NCBI GenBank assembly: GCA_017610505.1
Contig: JAFCBX010000004.1
Span: forward strand, 1-26,879
DNA: 26,879 nucleotides
From: Methanosarcinales archaeon
Lineage (GTDB): Archaea; Nanobdellota; Nanobdellia; Woesearchaeales; CG1-02-33-12
Reading direction: 5' to 3'
The notes beneath the pieces are model-generated. The model saw only the letters and a program-made list of their open reading frames with translations. It was not told the DNA's origin and did no database searches. Within the stretch, counting starts at the first letter, position 1, and each line of letters begins with the position of its first letter. A program made the position numbers and the translations under genes. This document shows, in pieces, positions 7,507 to 14,564 of the stretch.

Positions 7507-8739
7507 TCAATTTATTTTTTTTAATTTTAATATATTATCATATTTGTTTAGTGGTTTTCCAGGGACCCAATGGCATGATCTGCATGCTGAGGTATATGAA
7601 TCCTTACCAGCAACTAAAACAATGGGATCATCATATTTTGCTGGTTTTTTTATTCCATTTATGGTGTCTGTAACGAACCTTTGGGTTTTTGTTGCTGGCT
7701 GTTTTTGGCATCTTGTACAATAAGCTTCTTTGCTTATTATAGTGTCTGCTAATGTTAAAATCTTAGGAACATCTCCAAATCCCTCTCCTTTAAAATTTTC
7801 ATCAAGGCCAACAGCATACACTGAATAACCCTTTTCTAAAAGCCAGTTTATTAAAGGATAAGCCCCTTTAAAGAACTGTATTTCATCAAATCCAACAAAG
7901 CCAATATGTTTGTTTTTTTGTAAATAACTTTTGACTTGGCTAGTGTTATCAACAGGTATTGCATCTATGGAACCACCATCATGGGAAACAATTTTTTCCA
8001 AGCCATATCTCTTATCTTTAGACCACTTGAATATTGCAGAAAGGTCCTTATTCATAAATTCATCTTTATAATTTTTTATTGGATTGAGTTTAAGCTTTCT
8101 CTCTTTTTCTTTTACTTTTGCAATTAGTTCAAGTGTTTTTTGGGAAAACATTGGACCAATGACAACAACAAGGCTTGGTTTCTTTTCTGTTTTATAATAG
8201 CATTTCATGCATCTTGGCTCAAAATGATCTCCAACTTTAACAGAACGGTATGCATCCTCACCGCAGCCAGGTGTAAAACATTCTCCAGCCCTTATGTCAT
8301 AAACATCAGTAACTGTCATTATCTGGGGTATATAATTATAGGGTTTTCCCTTGGAAGTAAGATTTATCCCTGTTGCAACAATTATCACATTTGTATCAAC
8401 AAGTGCTTTTAACAGGGGAACAATATCTCTGCCAAATAAGTGTACACCTCCTAAAAAAATAAATTTTGTGTATTTGGTAATACATTCGACAAGATCTTTT
8501 GGTGTTTCACACTCAATTGCATCTATGCTCCCACCATCAAAAGAGGAAATTTTTCCTTTGGTTTCCCTATCATCAAGAGGGTGTTTAACAACTAAGAACT
8601 CTTTCTTAAATTTTTCTTTATCTATTGCATTCTTAACACTATTTATTTTATCTATTAATGTCCTGCTTTTCCCAGACTTAACACAACCATAAATTAGCTC
8701 TATCCATCCCGGATTAGGTGGCATCAAAGAACGTCCCAT
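7507..8739 (-). CDS. Tandem thymidine-kinase-like protein (two fused TK domains)
   Basis: 410 aa made of two type II thymidine kinase domains head to tail; ordinary TKs are about 190-230 aa. N half: P-loop GCVKSGKS (18-25), FDGGSIDAIE, and a zinc-site pattern of Cys154, Cys159, Cys177 and Cys180. Where TKs have DEAQFF it reads GGVHLF (97-102), so the catalytic Glu is gone. C half: GPMFSQKT (195-202), SHDGGSIDAIPV, DEIQFF (285-290) with the catalytic Glu286, GLDENFKGEGF, and zinc ligands Cys341, Cys344, Cys386 and Cys389. Its P-loop has Gln200 in place of the conserved Gly before Lys. Thus each half lacks one key element. It could still make dTMP, perhaps with the halves cooperating, or be a regulatory relic. 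Starts at the ATG at 8739; another in-frame ATG is five codons in. Confidence 0.88.
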   Translation of the reverse strand: MGRSLMPPNPGWIELIYGCVKSGKSRTLIDKINSVKNAIDKEKFKKEFLVVKHPLDDRETKGKISSFDGGSIDAIECETPKDLVECITKYTKFIFLGGVHLFGRDIVPLLKALVDTNVIIVATGINLTSKGKPYNYIPQIMTVTDVYDIRAGECFTPGCGEDAYRSVKVGDHFEPRCMKCYYKTEKKPSLVVVIGPMFSQKTLELIAKVKEKERKLKLNPIKNYKDEFMNKDLSAIFKWSKDKRYGLEKIVSHDGGSIDAIPVDNTSQVKSYLQKNKHIGFVGFDEIQFFKGAYPLINWLLEKGYSVYAVGLDENFKGEGFGDVPKILTLADTIISKEAYCTRCQKQPATKTQRFVTDTINGIKKPAKYDDPIVLVAGKDSYTSACRSCHWVPGKPLNKYDNILKLKKIN

Positions 8740-8865
8740 AGGTATCTTTAATTAATAAAATTAATTATTATTAAAAGGTTTTGATTAAAGAAAATAAAGA
8801 TTAGGATAATAGCTTTACAATATAAATAACATAAAAATAAGTTTGATTTAGAAGGTTACTTAAGC

Positions 8866-9834
8866 TTACATATGAGCTGTTGTAACTAAGATATCAAGCC
8901 CCTCATAATTAGGCTTATAATCTCTGTTTAATAATTTATATTGTTTCTCTCCTGAGCCAGATTCTATAAAAGTTTTAAATCCACTTTGAATTGCTTTTTC
9001 TAAAGATTTTTTCCATTTTACTGTTCCGCATATCTGTTCAACTAATGATTCTTTAATTTTATCTGGATCATATATAAAATTACCAGTAGAATTTGCTATA
9101 TATGGTGTTTTGGGTTTGTTAATTTCAATATTCTCTAATGCTTTTTCCATGCCTTCAGCAGCAGGTCTCATAAGCTCTGAATGAAAAGGCCCTTCAACTT
9201 TAAGGTAAACTATCTTGTTAATATTCTTATTTTTAAGATATTCTACTGCTCTTATTACAGCATTTTCATTCCCAGAGATTATTATTTGAGATGAAGAATT
9301 TATATTTGCAATCTGGACAATGCCCTTACATAATGAACCCACTTCACAAGCTTCATTAATTGAATCAATTGTTTTTTTATATGTTAAATCTAAATCATCA
9401 GTTAAAACAGCGGCCATATGATGAGATATATCCTGTTTTATTGTTTTCTTAGGTATGCACTCACTCATTAATTTAGCCCTTATATTAACTAATTTTATTG
9501 CATCTTCTAATGATAAAGCATCTGAGGCAACCAAGGCAGAATATTCTCCAATAGAATGCCCGAGTGCTAATGAGCATGGAATTTGTTTATTTAATACAGA
9601 AAAATATGCTAAACTAGCCAATAGTATGGCTGGCTGGCAATTGATTGTTTTTCTTAACTCTTCTTCTGGACCATTAAACATCAGTTTAGTGATATCAAAC
9701 TCTAAAATTTCATTGCCCTTGTCGAATATTTCTCTAGTAAATTCATATTTATCATATATATTTTTTCCCATGCCAACAGATTGGGATCCTTGGCCAGGAA
9801 ATACATAACATATTTTCTTATAAAAATCTCCCAT
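8866..9834 (-). CDS. fabD: Malonyl-CoA:ACP transacylase-like protein (FabD)
   Basis: Transfers malonyl groups from CoA to acyl carrier protein in bacterial fatty acid or polyketide synthesis. 322 aa, full length. All family landmarks are present: oxyanion loop PGQGSQ (13-18), nucleophile Ser94 in GHSIGE, Arg119 in NIRAKLM, catalytic His218 in GPFHSELM and the conserved Gln268 in LVEQICGTVKW. Between Arg119 and the ferredoxin-like subdomain there is a slightly longer, Lys/Asp-rich stretch. No ACP, ketosynthase or reductase gene is near. Archaea generally lack this pathway, so it may have been acquired from bacteria. A TATA-like element (CTTTATATATTAC, minus strand) 27 nt upstream shows it has an archaeal promoter. 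Confidence 0.92.
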   Translation of the reverse strand: MGDFYKKICYVFPGQGSQSVGMGKNIYDKYEFTREIFDKGNEILEFDITKLMFNGPEEELRKTINCQPAILLASLAYFSVLNKQIPCSLALGHSIGEYSALVASDALSLEDAIKLVNIRAKLMSECIPKKTIKQDISHHMAAVLTDDLDLTYKKTIDSINEACEVGSLCKGIVQIANINSSSQIIISGNENAVIRAVEYLKNKNINKIVYLKVEGPFHSELMRPAAEGMEKALENIEINKPKTPYIANSTGNFIYDPDKIKESLVEQICGTVKWKKSLEKAIQSGFKTFIESGSGEKQYKLLNRDYKPNYEGLDILVTTAHM

Positions 9835-9995
9835 ATTAAAAGTATTTTTTCTTGTAATATATAAAGGCTTTTATGAAATTCAGCAATCTGATTTTATTTT
9901 ATGTATATTATTGCTGGTCATAAAGGGCATGATATGTTAATTGTAATTTGAGGTTTTTGGTAGAACAATTATTTCACAACTATATTCCTAAAAAA

Positions 9996-10277
9996 TTAAT
10001 AAAAATTAAAAGATTTATTTACAGGATCAATTACTTTAATATTCTCAAATGAGTAATATTTGTATTCAACTAATGAATCAAACCAATTTGCTAGTTTTTC
10101 TAAAATAAATCTGGGTTTTCTGCCCCTAGTTAAATTTAAAGAACCCTTTTTAATAGAATAAACATATCCAATAGTTCTGTCAACAATATATTTTGTTGGA
10201 TGTTCAATTATAATACCATCTCCAATATTAAGTTGATTAACAATTTCTTCCAATTCTGGTTTTAATCCTTTATACAT
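9996..10277 (-). CDS. Hypothetical protein, 93 aa
   Basis: Not recognised. Short soluble protein with strand-forming segments (GDGIIIEH, TIGYVYSIKKGSLNL) and a basic patch (LTRGRKPRF). It starts 26 nt after the stop of the TrmB-like regulator and is probably read from the same transcript. Upstream of the ATG there is only a weak purine stretch (GGAAGAAAA). Confidence 0.6.
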   Translation of the reverse strand: MYKGLKPELEEIVNQLNIGDGIIIEHPTKYIVDRTIGYVYSIKKGSLNLTRGRKPRFILEKLANWFDSLVEYKYYSFENIKVIDPVNKSFNFY

Positions 10278-10303
10278 TTTAATTTTCTTCCAATTAAATA
10301 TTA

Positions 10304-11110
10304 TTAATTTTTAACTGGTTTGAGGTCTTTCCAGACAGAATCAAACATCTTGGCCATGGCTGATGCAAAGAATGGTGTCTTTACCCATATCCCTAAATCA
10401 TAGGTTGGGTGTACATCTTTATCATCTAAGGCCATAAACCAAAAATCCTTGTTGTCAACAACACAAAACCTTGCCTGTATATGGCTTATATTTCTTAATT
10501 CTGCAATTTTTGACAATTCTTTAACAAATTTTTGAGAATTTGAATTTAATGGTGCAGCTATTCTTATTTTAACACCCTTATCTTTAAGCTTCTTAAATGT
10601 CTTTTTGAATGAGTTATGTTTTCTTTCAATACCTTCCATTGTAGTCATGAGGATTATATTACCCTTGGCTTCTTTCATTAATAAGTCAAGGTGATTATAA
10701 GAATTTTGTCTTCCTTTCAAAGAAGCAGATAAATCATTTGGCTCAATCATTTTGATTCCATTCTTAAACAAAAGGTTTAATTCATTTAATACTCCTGCTG
10801 ATTTCATATTATCAAGAAGTTTTCTTCTGTAAACAGTGTCTTCTTCTATTCTTTTCTTTATTCTTTCAACAACTTCTTCTGGCTGGACAGCAATATATTT
10901 TATTGGTTTTCCAATTTTCATTATTATAAAGCCTTTTTTCTCTAGTGACTCGAGAACATCATAGCTTCTTGATCTTGGAACATTTGCTATATCGCTTAAC
11001 TCGCCTGCAGTTGAAGTCCCCCTTGACAAAAGAGCTGTCCAAAGTTTTGATTCATAGCTGTTTAATCCAAATTCCTTTAACTTCATTAAAAAATCTTTTT
11101 TTACAATCAT
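10304..11110 (-). CDS. TrmB-family transcriptional regulator
   Basis: 268 aa from the ATG at 11110. N-terminal TrmB winged helix (about 5-75): LKEFGLNSYESKLWTALL, then GELSDIANVPRSRSYDVLESLEKKGFI as the recognition region. A coiled linker leads to a C-terminal sensor-like domain (about 125-265, ILMTTMEGIERKHNSF, then RFCVVDNKDFWFMALDD), which resembles the phospholipase-D-like TrmB effector domain. An in-frame TTG lies four codons upstream, but it overlaps the ribosome binding site (GGGGTC, 11115-11120 minus strand), so the ATG is used. A TATA-like element at 11165-11180 implies a leader of about 40 nt. The ligand is unknown. It borders the origin. Confidence 0.85.
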   Translation of the reverse strand: MIVKKDFLMKLKEFGLNSYESKLWTALLSRGTSTAGELSDIANVPRSRSYDVLESLEKKGFIIMKIGKPIKYIAVQPEEVVERIKKRIEEDTVYRRKLLDNMKSAGVLNELNLLFKNGIKMIEPNDLSASLKGRQNSYNHLDLLMKEAKGNIILMTTMEGIERKHNSFKKTFKKLKDKGVKIRIAAPLNSNSQKFVKELSKIAELRNISHIQARFCVVDNKDFWFMALDDKDVHPTYDLGIWVKTPFFASAMAKMFDSVWKDLKPVKN

Positions 11111-11164
11111 TTTTGACCCCAATCATTATTTAATTAATTTATTAGTATTTAATAGTGATAATAA

Positions 11165-11180
11165 GTATTTATATATAAAT
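11165..11180 (-). promoter_or_regulatory. TrmB gene promoter
   Basis: TATATATAAATACT-like element on the minus strand, centred about 64 nt upstream of the ATG at 11110. The gene also has a Shine-Dalgarno GGGGTC at 11115-11120. Confidence 0.5.
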
Positions 11181-11257
11181 CTTTCGATTTTTGTTATTTT
11201 AAAGTAATAAAAAACCAAAAAATGTTCAAATATTTCCTAAAGAAATCACACCCACAT

Positions 11258-11278
11258 ACCCCTTAGTTTCGTATGGAC
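11258..11278 (-). promoter_or_regulatory. ORB-like element C (left side of origin)
   Basis: Minus strand reads GTCCATACGAAACTAAGGGG followed by T. It shares TCCATAnGAAA and a G-tract with the mcm-upstream copies and matches the archaeal origin recognition box pattern (TTCCAnnnGAAAC, then a G-string) bound by Orc1/Cdc6. Confidence 0.75.
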
Positions 11279-11656
11279 ATCTTTTATGAAAAATCACTAA
11301 AAAATTATATTTAAAGTTAAATTTTGTTTATTGTTGATTAAATCAAATTAAAAAATTACAATGATTAAATTTTATTAATTTTGATAGTGATTTGATATTT
11401 TTTATTATTTACTATTTAAAATTAAAATTATTATCTTAATTTATTTATTTAATTAATTTTTATTTATTGTTATTTATAGTCAAGAACCATATTTGTTTTC
11501 AATATAGAAAGTATTTATTTATTTATTTTATTTATATTATTGTATATATATTTTATGATAATTATTATTAATAATATAATAACACAATAAACATTTTAAT
11601 TTACAATAGTATATAAAAATAAGTTCATATTTTTTTATGATATTCTTCAAAACATC

Positions 11657-11678
11657 TTTCATTTGAAATAAGGGGGTG
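11657..11678 (+). promoter_or_regulatory. ORB-like element D (right side of origin)
   Basis: Plus strand reads TTTCATTTGAAATAAGGGGG followed by TG. Same core spacing as the other copies, opposite orientation to element C, on the orc1 side of the AT-rich core. Confidence 0.75.
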
Positions 11679-11704
11679 ACTGGCAAAATAAGGAGATTTT
11701 TATG

Positions 11705-11714
11705 ATTTAAATAA
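11705..11714 (+). promoter_or_regulatory. orc1/cdc6 TATA-like element
   Basis: ATTTAAATAA centred near 11710, about 29 nt before the ATG at 11739. It supports that ATG, rather than the GTG at 11730, as the start of a leaderless mRNA. Confidence 0.5.
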
Positions 11715-11738
11715 CAACCTTACTTTCAAGTGGAAAAA

Positions 11739-12950
11739 ATGGTACAAAAAGGATTAACTGGATTTTTTGAAAAATTTTTAACTAAAGAATCCCTATTTAT
11801 TAATAAAAATATACTGCAATCAACATATTCTCCTGATTTAATTTTACATAGGAATGATCAAATACAACAAATAGCCAACATATTGGGTCCTTCTTTAAGG
11901 CTTGAAAAACCATCTAACCTTTTTATTTATGGGAAAACTGGTGTTGGAAAAACCCTTTCTATTCAATATACAGCAACAAAAATGTCAGAAATAGCAAAAA
12001 AAGAAAATATTGCTCTAAGGATTTTTTATATTAACTGTAAGCTGAGAAAGGTTGCAGATACAGAATACAGGCTAATAGCATATTTAGTGAGAAAACTTGG
12101 AAAAGATATACCCCCTACAGGCCTTCCAACTGAAGAAGTTTATAATATATTTTTTAATATAATAGACAAGGAAAAGCAACTTTTTATTTTAATTCTTGAT
12201 GAGATAGACCAATTAGTTAAAAAAGCAGGTGATGAATTATTATATAATCTCACCCGGATAAATACAGAACTGAAAAACTCCCAAATATCAATTCTGGGAA
12301 TATCAAATGATCTTATTTTTGTAGATAACCTTGACCCAAGGATAAAATCCTCTTTATCAGAAGAAGAAATACTATTCCCGCCGTATAATGCAATTCAAAT
12401 TCAGGATATACTAAACCAACGGGCAAAAGAAGCATTTAAAAAAAATGTTATTGAACAAGGAGTTATAGAAAAATGTTCAGCTTATGCAGCAAGAGAACAT
12501 GGTGACGCACGCAGGGCCTTAGAACTCTTAAGGGTTGCAGGGGAATTAGCTGAAAGAAATGGTTATTTAAAGGTTAAGATAAAGCATATTGATGAGGCAG
12601 AAGACAAAATAGAAAGGGACAGAATTCTTGATATTGTAACAACGCAGCCAAAACAGTTTCAGGCAGTGCTTTACGCAATAATTTCCCTTTACACAAAGAA
12701 AAACAACATAATATTCACAGGAAAGGCATATGAGGTTTATAAGGGAACATGCTTTAGGGCTGGTTTAAGGCCATTAACACAAAGACGTGTCTCTGATATA
12801 ATTGCAGAATTAGATATGCTTGGCATGATAAATGCAAAGGTTATCTCAAAAGGAAGGTATGGAAGGACAAGAGAAATATCACTTGCAATAACCTCTGCTT
12901 CAGAATCAAAAATTAAAAAAATACTAGAGGAAGGATTAGGATTAGCTTGA
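11739..12950 (+). CDS. cdc6: Orc1/Cdc6 origin-binding initiator
   Basis: AAA+ initiator that binds ORB elements and recruits MCM. 403 aa from the ATG at 11739. Walker A GKTGVGKT (about 65-72), Walker B LILDEID, sensor 1 GISND, arginine finger region DPRIKSSL, sensor 2 GDARRALELLR, then a C-terminal winged helix (about 300-403, RPLTQRRVSDIIAELDMLGM). The extreme N-terminus, MVQKGLTGFFEKFL, contains QKGLTGFF, a full match to the PCNA-interacting consensus Qxx(L/I/M)xxFF, although the family's ordinary N-terminal helix has similar hydrophobic spacing. A GTG three codons upstream is the alternative start. It heads a tandem of orc1, polB and polC beside the probable origin. Confidence 0.96.
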   Translation: MVQKGLTGFFEKFLTKESLFINKNILQSTYSPDLILHRNDQIQQIANILGPSLRLEKPSNLFIYGKTGVGKTLSIQYTATKMSEIAKKENIALRIFYINCKLRKVADTEYRLIAYLVRKLGKDIPPTGLPTEEVYNIFFNIIDKEKQLFILILDEIDQLVKKAGDELLYNLTRINTELKNSQISILGISNDLIFVDNLDPRIKSSLSEEEILFPPYNAIQIQDILNQRAKEAFKKNVIEQGVIEKCSAYAAREHGDARRALELLRVAGELAERNGYLKVKIKHIDEAEDKIERDRILDIVTTQPKQFQAVLYAIISLYTKKNNIIFTGKAYEVYKGTCFRAGLRPLTQRRVSDIIAELDMLGMINAKVISKGRYGRTREISLAITSASESKIKKILEEGLGLA

Positions 12951-12982
12951 TTTAACCAAGAATAATTCTTCTTACCTAAAAA

Positions 12983-14563
12983 ATGAAAGAACTTGTTTCT
13001 AAACAAAAAGAGGTAGTAAGCTTTTTTTTAAAGAATAATATTTTCATAAGTCCTGACCTTATTGATAAATTAACTACTGAAACTAATTCAGATGAGTTAC
13101 ATAGTTTAATATCAAACAAGATAACCTCAGATGAATTCTTATTATTAAATAAAGATATATACAGTCTATTGTTAAGCAAAAACCTTCCTGACATAAACTG
13201 GCTTGAATTTGAGAGATCAAAAGTGTTATGTGAAAAGGGCAGGGATAACAAAATATATCTTAAATTTATTGGCTATCTTAATGCAAAGGAAGACAAGGAA
13301 GAATCAGATGTTAAAATATTATTTTCATATAAGGAGGAATCAAAGAAAAGGGAGGTTCAGGACTTTGTTTCATTCTTTAACTCAAGGTATAAAGCCATAG
13401 AAAGTATGCTCAAAAACAGGGCAGAACTACAAAACATCATGTCAATTAACAGGATTCTCAACAAAAAAGAAAGGGAAACTGTTTCCTTAATAGGCCTTGT
13501 TGATGATAAAAAAGTAACTAAAAATGATAATATAATATTAAAATTAGAGGACCAGACAGGCTCTGTTAGTGTCCTTATTAATAAAAACAAGGCAGATTTA
13601 ATTAAAATAGCAAAAGACATTGTCTTAGATGAGGTAATAGGCATAACAGGAGTGAATGGAGAAAACATTGTTTTTGCCAATAATATTTTATGGCCTGATA
13701 TCCCTATACAAAAAGAGCTTAAAAAAGCACCTTATGAGGCTTATGCAGTCTGTCTCTCAGACCTGCATGTTGGTTCTGTTGATTTCCTGCCAGAAGAGTT
13801 TGATAAATTTATTAAATGGATTAACTGCAAAACAGGAAATGAAAAACAAAGGGAAATTGCAAGAAAAGTTAAATATATATTTATTGTGGGGGACCTTGTT
13901 GATGGTGTTGGAATTTATCCAGGACAGGATTCTGATTTGTTAATAAAAGACATACATAAACAATATGATGAGTGTGCAAGGTTATTAAAACAAATACCTA
14001 AAAATATAAAGTTAATTATCTGCCCCGGCAATCATGATGCCATGAGGATAGCAGAGCCACAGCCAGAGCTTTATAGGGATTTTGCATCTGCTATCTGGGA
14101 GCTGCCAAATGCTGTTATGGTTTCCAACCCTGCAATGGTTAACATAGGCTCTACAAAAGATTTTCCAGGATTTGATTTTCTGTTATACCATGGGTTTTCA
14201 TTTGATTATTTTGTTGCCAATGTTGAGTCAATAAGAAACCAGGGCGGATATGACAGGGCAGACCTTATAATGAAATTTTTATTGCAGAAAAGGCATCTTG
14301 CACCAACACATAAATCAACATTATATATCCCAGATGCAAAAAAAGACCCCCTTGTTATAAGCAATGTTCCAGACTTTTTTTTAACAGGCCATATCCATAA
14401 ATCATCTGTTTCAAACTATCGCAATGTAACTATGATATGTGGCTCATGCTGGCAGAGCAAAACATCATTTCAGGAAAAAGTAGGCCACCATCCAGAGCCA
14501 TGCAGGGTTCCAATAATCAACTTACAGACAAGGGAGGTTAAGATACTTAAATTTGGAAAATAA
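12983..14563 (+). CDS. polB: DNA polymerase D small subunit (DP1), 3'-5' exonuclease
   Basis: Proofreading subunit of the archaeal replicative polymerase PolD. 526 aa. N-terminal helical region about 1-90, OB fold about 150-230 (VSLIGLVDDKKVTKNDNIIL), then a calcineurin-like phosphoesterase with all metal motifs: Asp260 and His262 in LSDLHVGS, Asp304 in VGDLVDG, Asn350-His351 in CPGNHDA, YHGFSFD, and TGHIHKSS near the end. The exonuclease should therefore be active. The start ATG lies 32 nt after the orc1 stop, without a clear Shine-Dalgarno. The stop is followed after one base by the polC ATG, so the two subunits are translated from one message. Confidence 0.96.
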   Translation: MKELVSKQKEVVSFFLKNNIFISPDLIDKLTTETNSDELHSLISNKITSDEFLLLNKDIYSLLLSKNLPDINWLEFERSKVLCEKGRDNKIYLKFIGYLNAKEDKEESDVKILFSYKEESKKREVQDFVSFFNSRYKAIESMLKNRAELQNIMSINRILNKKERETVSLIGLVDDKKVTKNDNIILKLEDQTGSVSVLINKNKADLIKIAKDIVLDEVIGITGVNGENIVFANNILWPDIPIQKELKKAPYEAYAVCLSDLHVGSVDFLPEEFDKFIKWINCKTGNEKQREIARKVKYIFIVGDLVDGVGIYPGQDSDLLIKDIHKQYDECARLLKQIPKNIKLIICPGNHDAMRIAEPQPELYRDFASAIWELPNAVMVSNPAMVNIGSTKDFPGFDFLLYHGFSFDYFVANVESIRNQGGYDRADLIMKFLLQKRHLAPTHKSTLYIPDAKKDPLVISNVPDFFLTGHIHKSSVSNYRNVTMICGSCWQSKTSFQEKVGHHPEPCRVPIINLQTREVKILKFGK

Positions 14564-14564
14564 G

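Larger units (their letters stand above)
11111..11738. other. Candidate chromosomal replication origin (AT-rich gap beside orc1/cdc6)
   Basis: A gap of about 630 bp between the divergent TrmB-like and orc1/cdc6 genes. The central ~370 bp (11285-11655) is nearly all A and T, with runs such as ATTTATTTATTTTATTTA, as expected of a DNA-unwinding element. Two ORB-like elements flank it in opposite orientation (11258-11278 minus, 11657-11678 plus), with their G-tracts pointing outward. Inverted 9-bp repeats AAATCACTA/TAGTGATTT lie at 11291-11299 and 11385-11393. An origin next to the initiator gene with inverted ORBs around an AT-rich core is the known archaeal layout. Function here is inferred. 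Confidence 0.8.

Noticed and set aside
13004..13027. QKEVVSFF near the DP1 N-terminus as a PIP box
   Set aside because: Val at the fourth position is a poor fit, and the segment belongs to the N-terminal helical domain shared by DP1 proteins.
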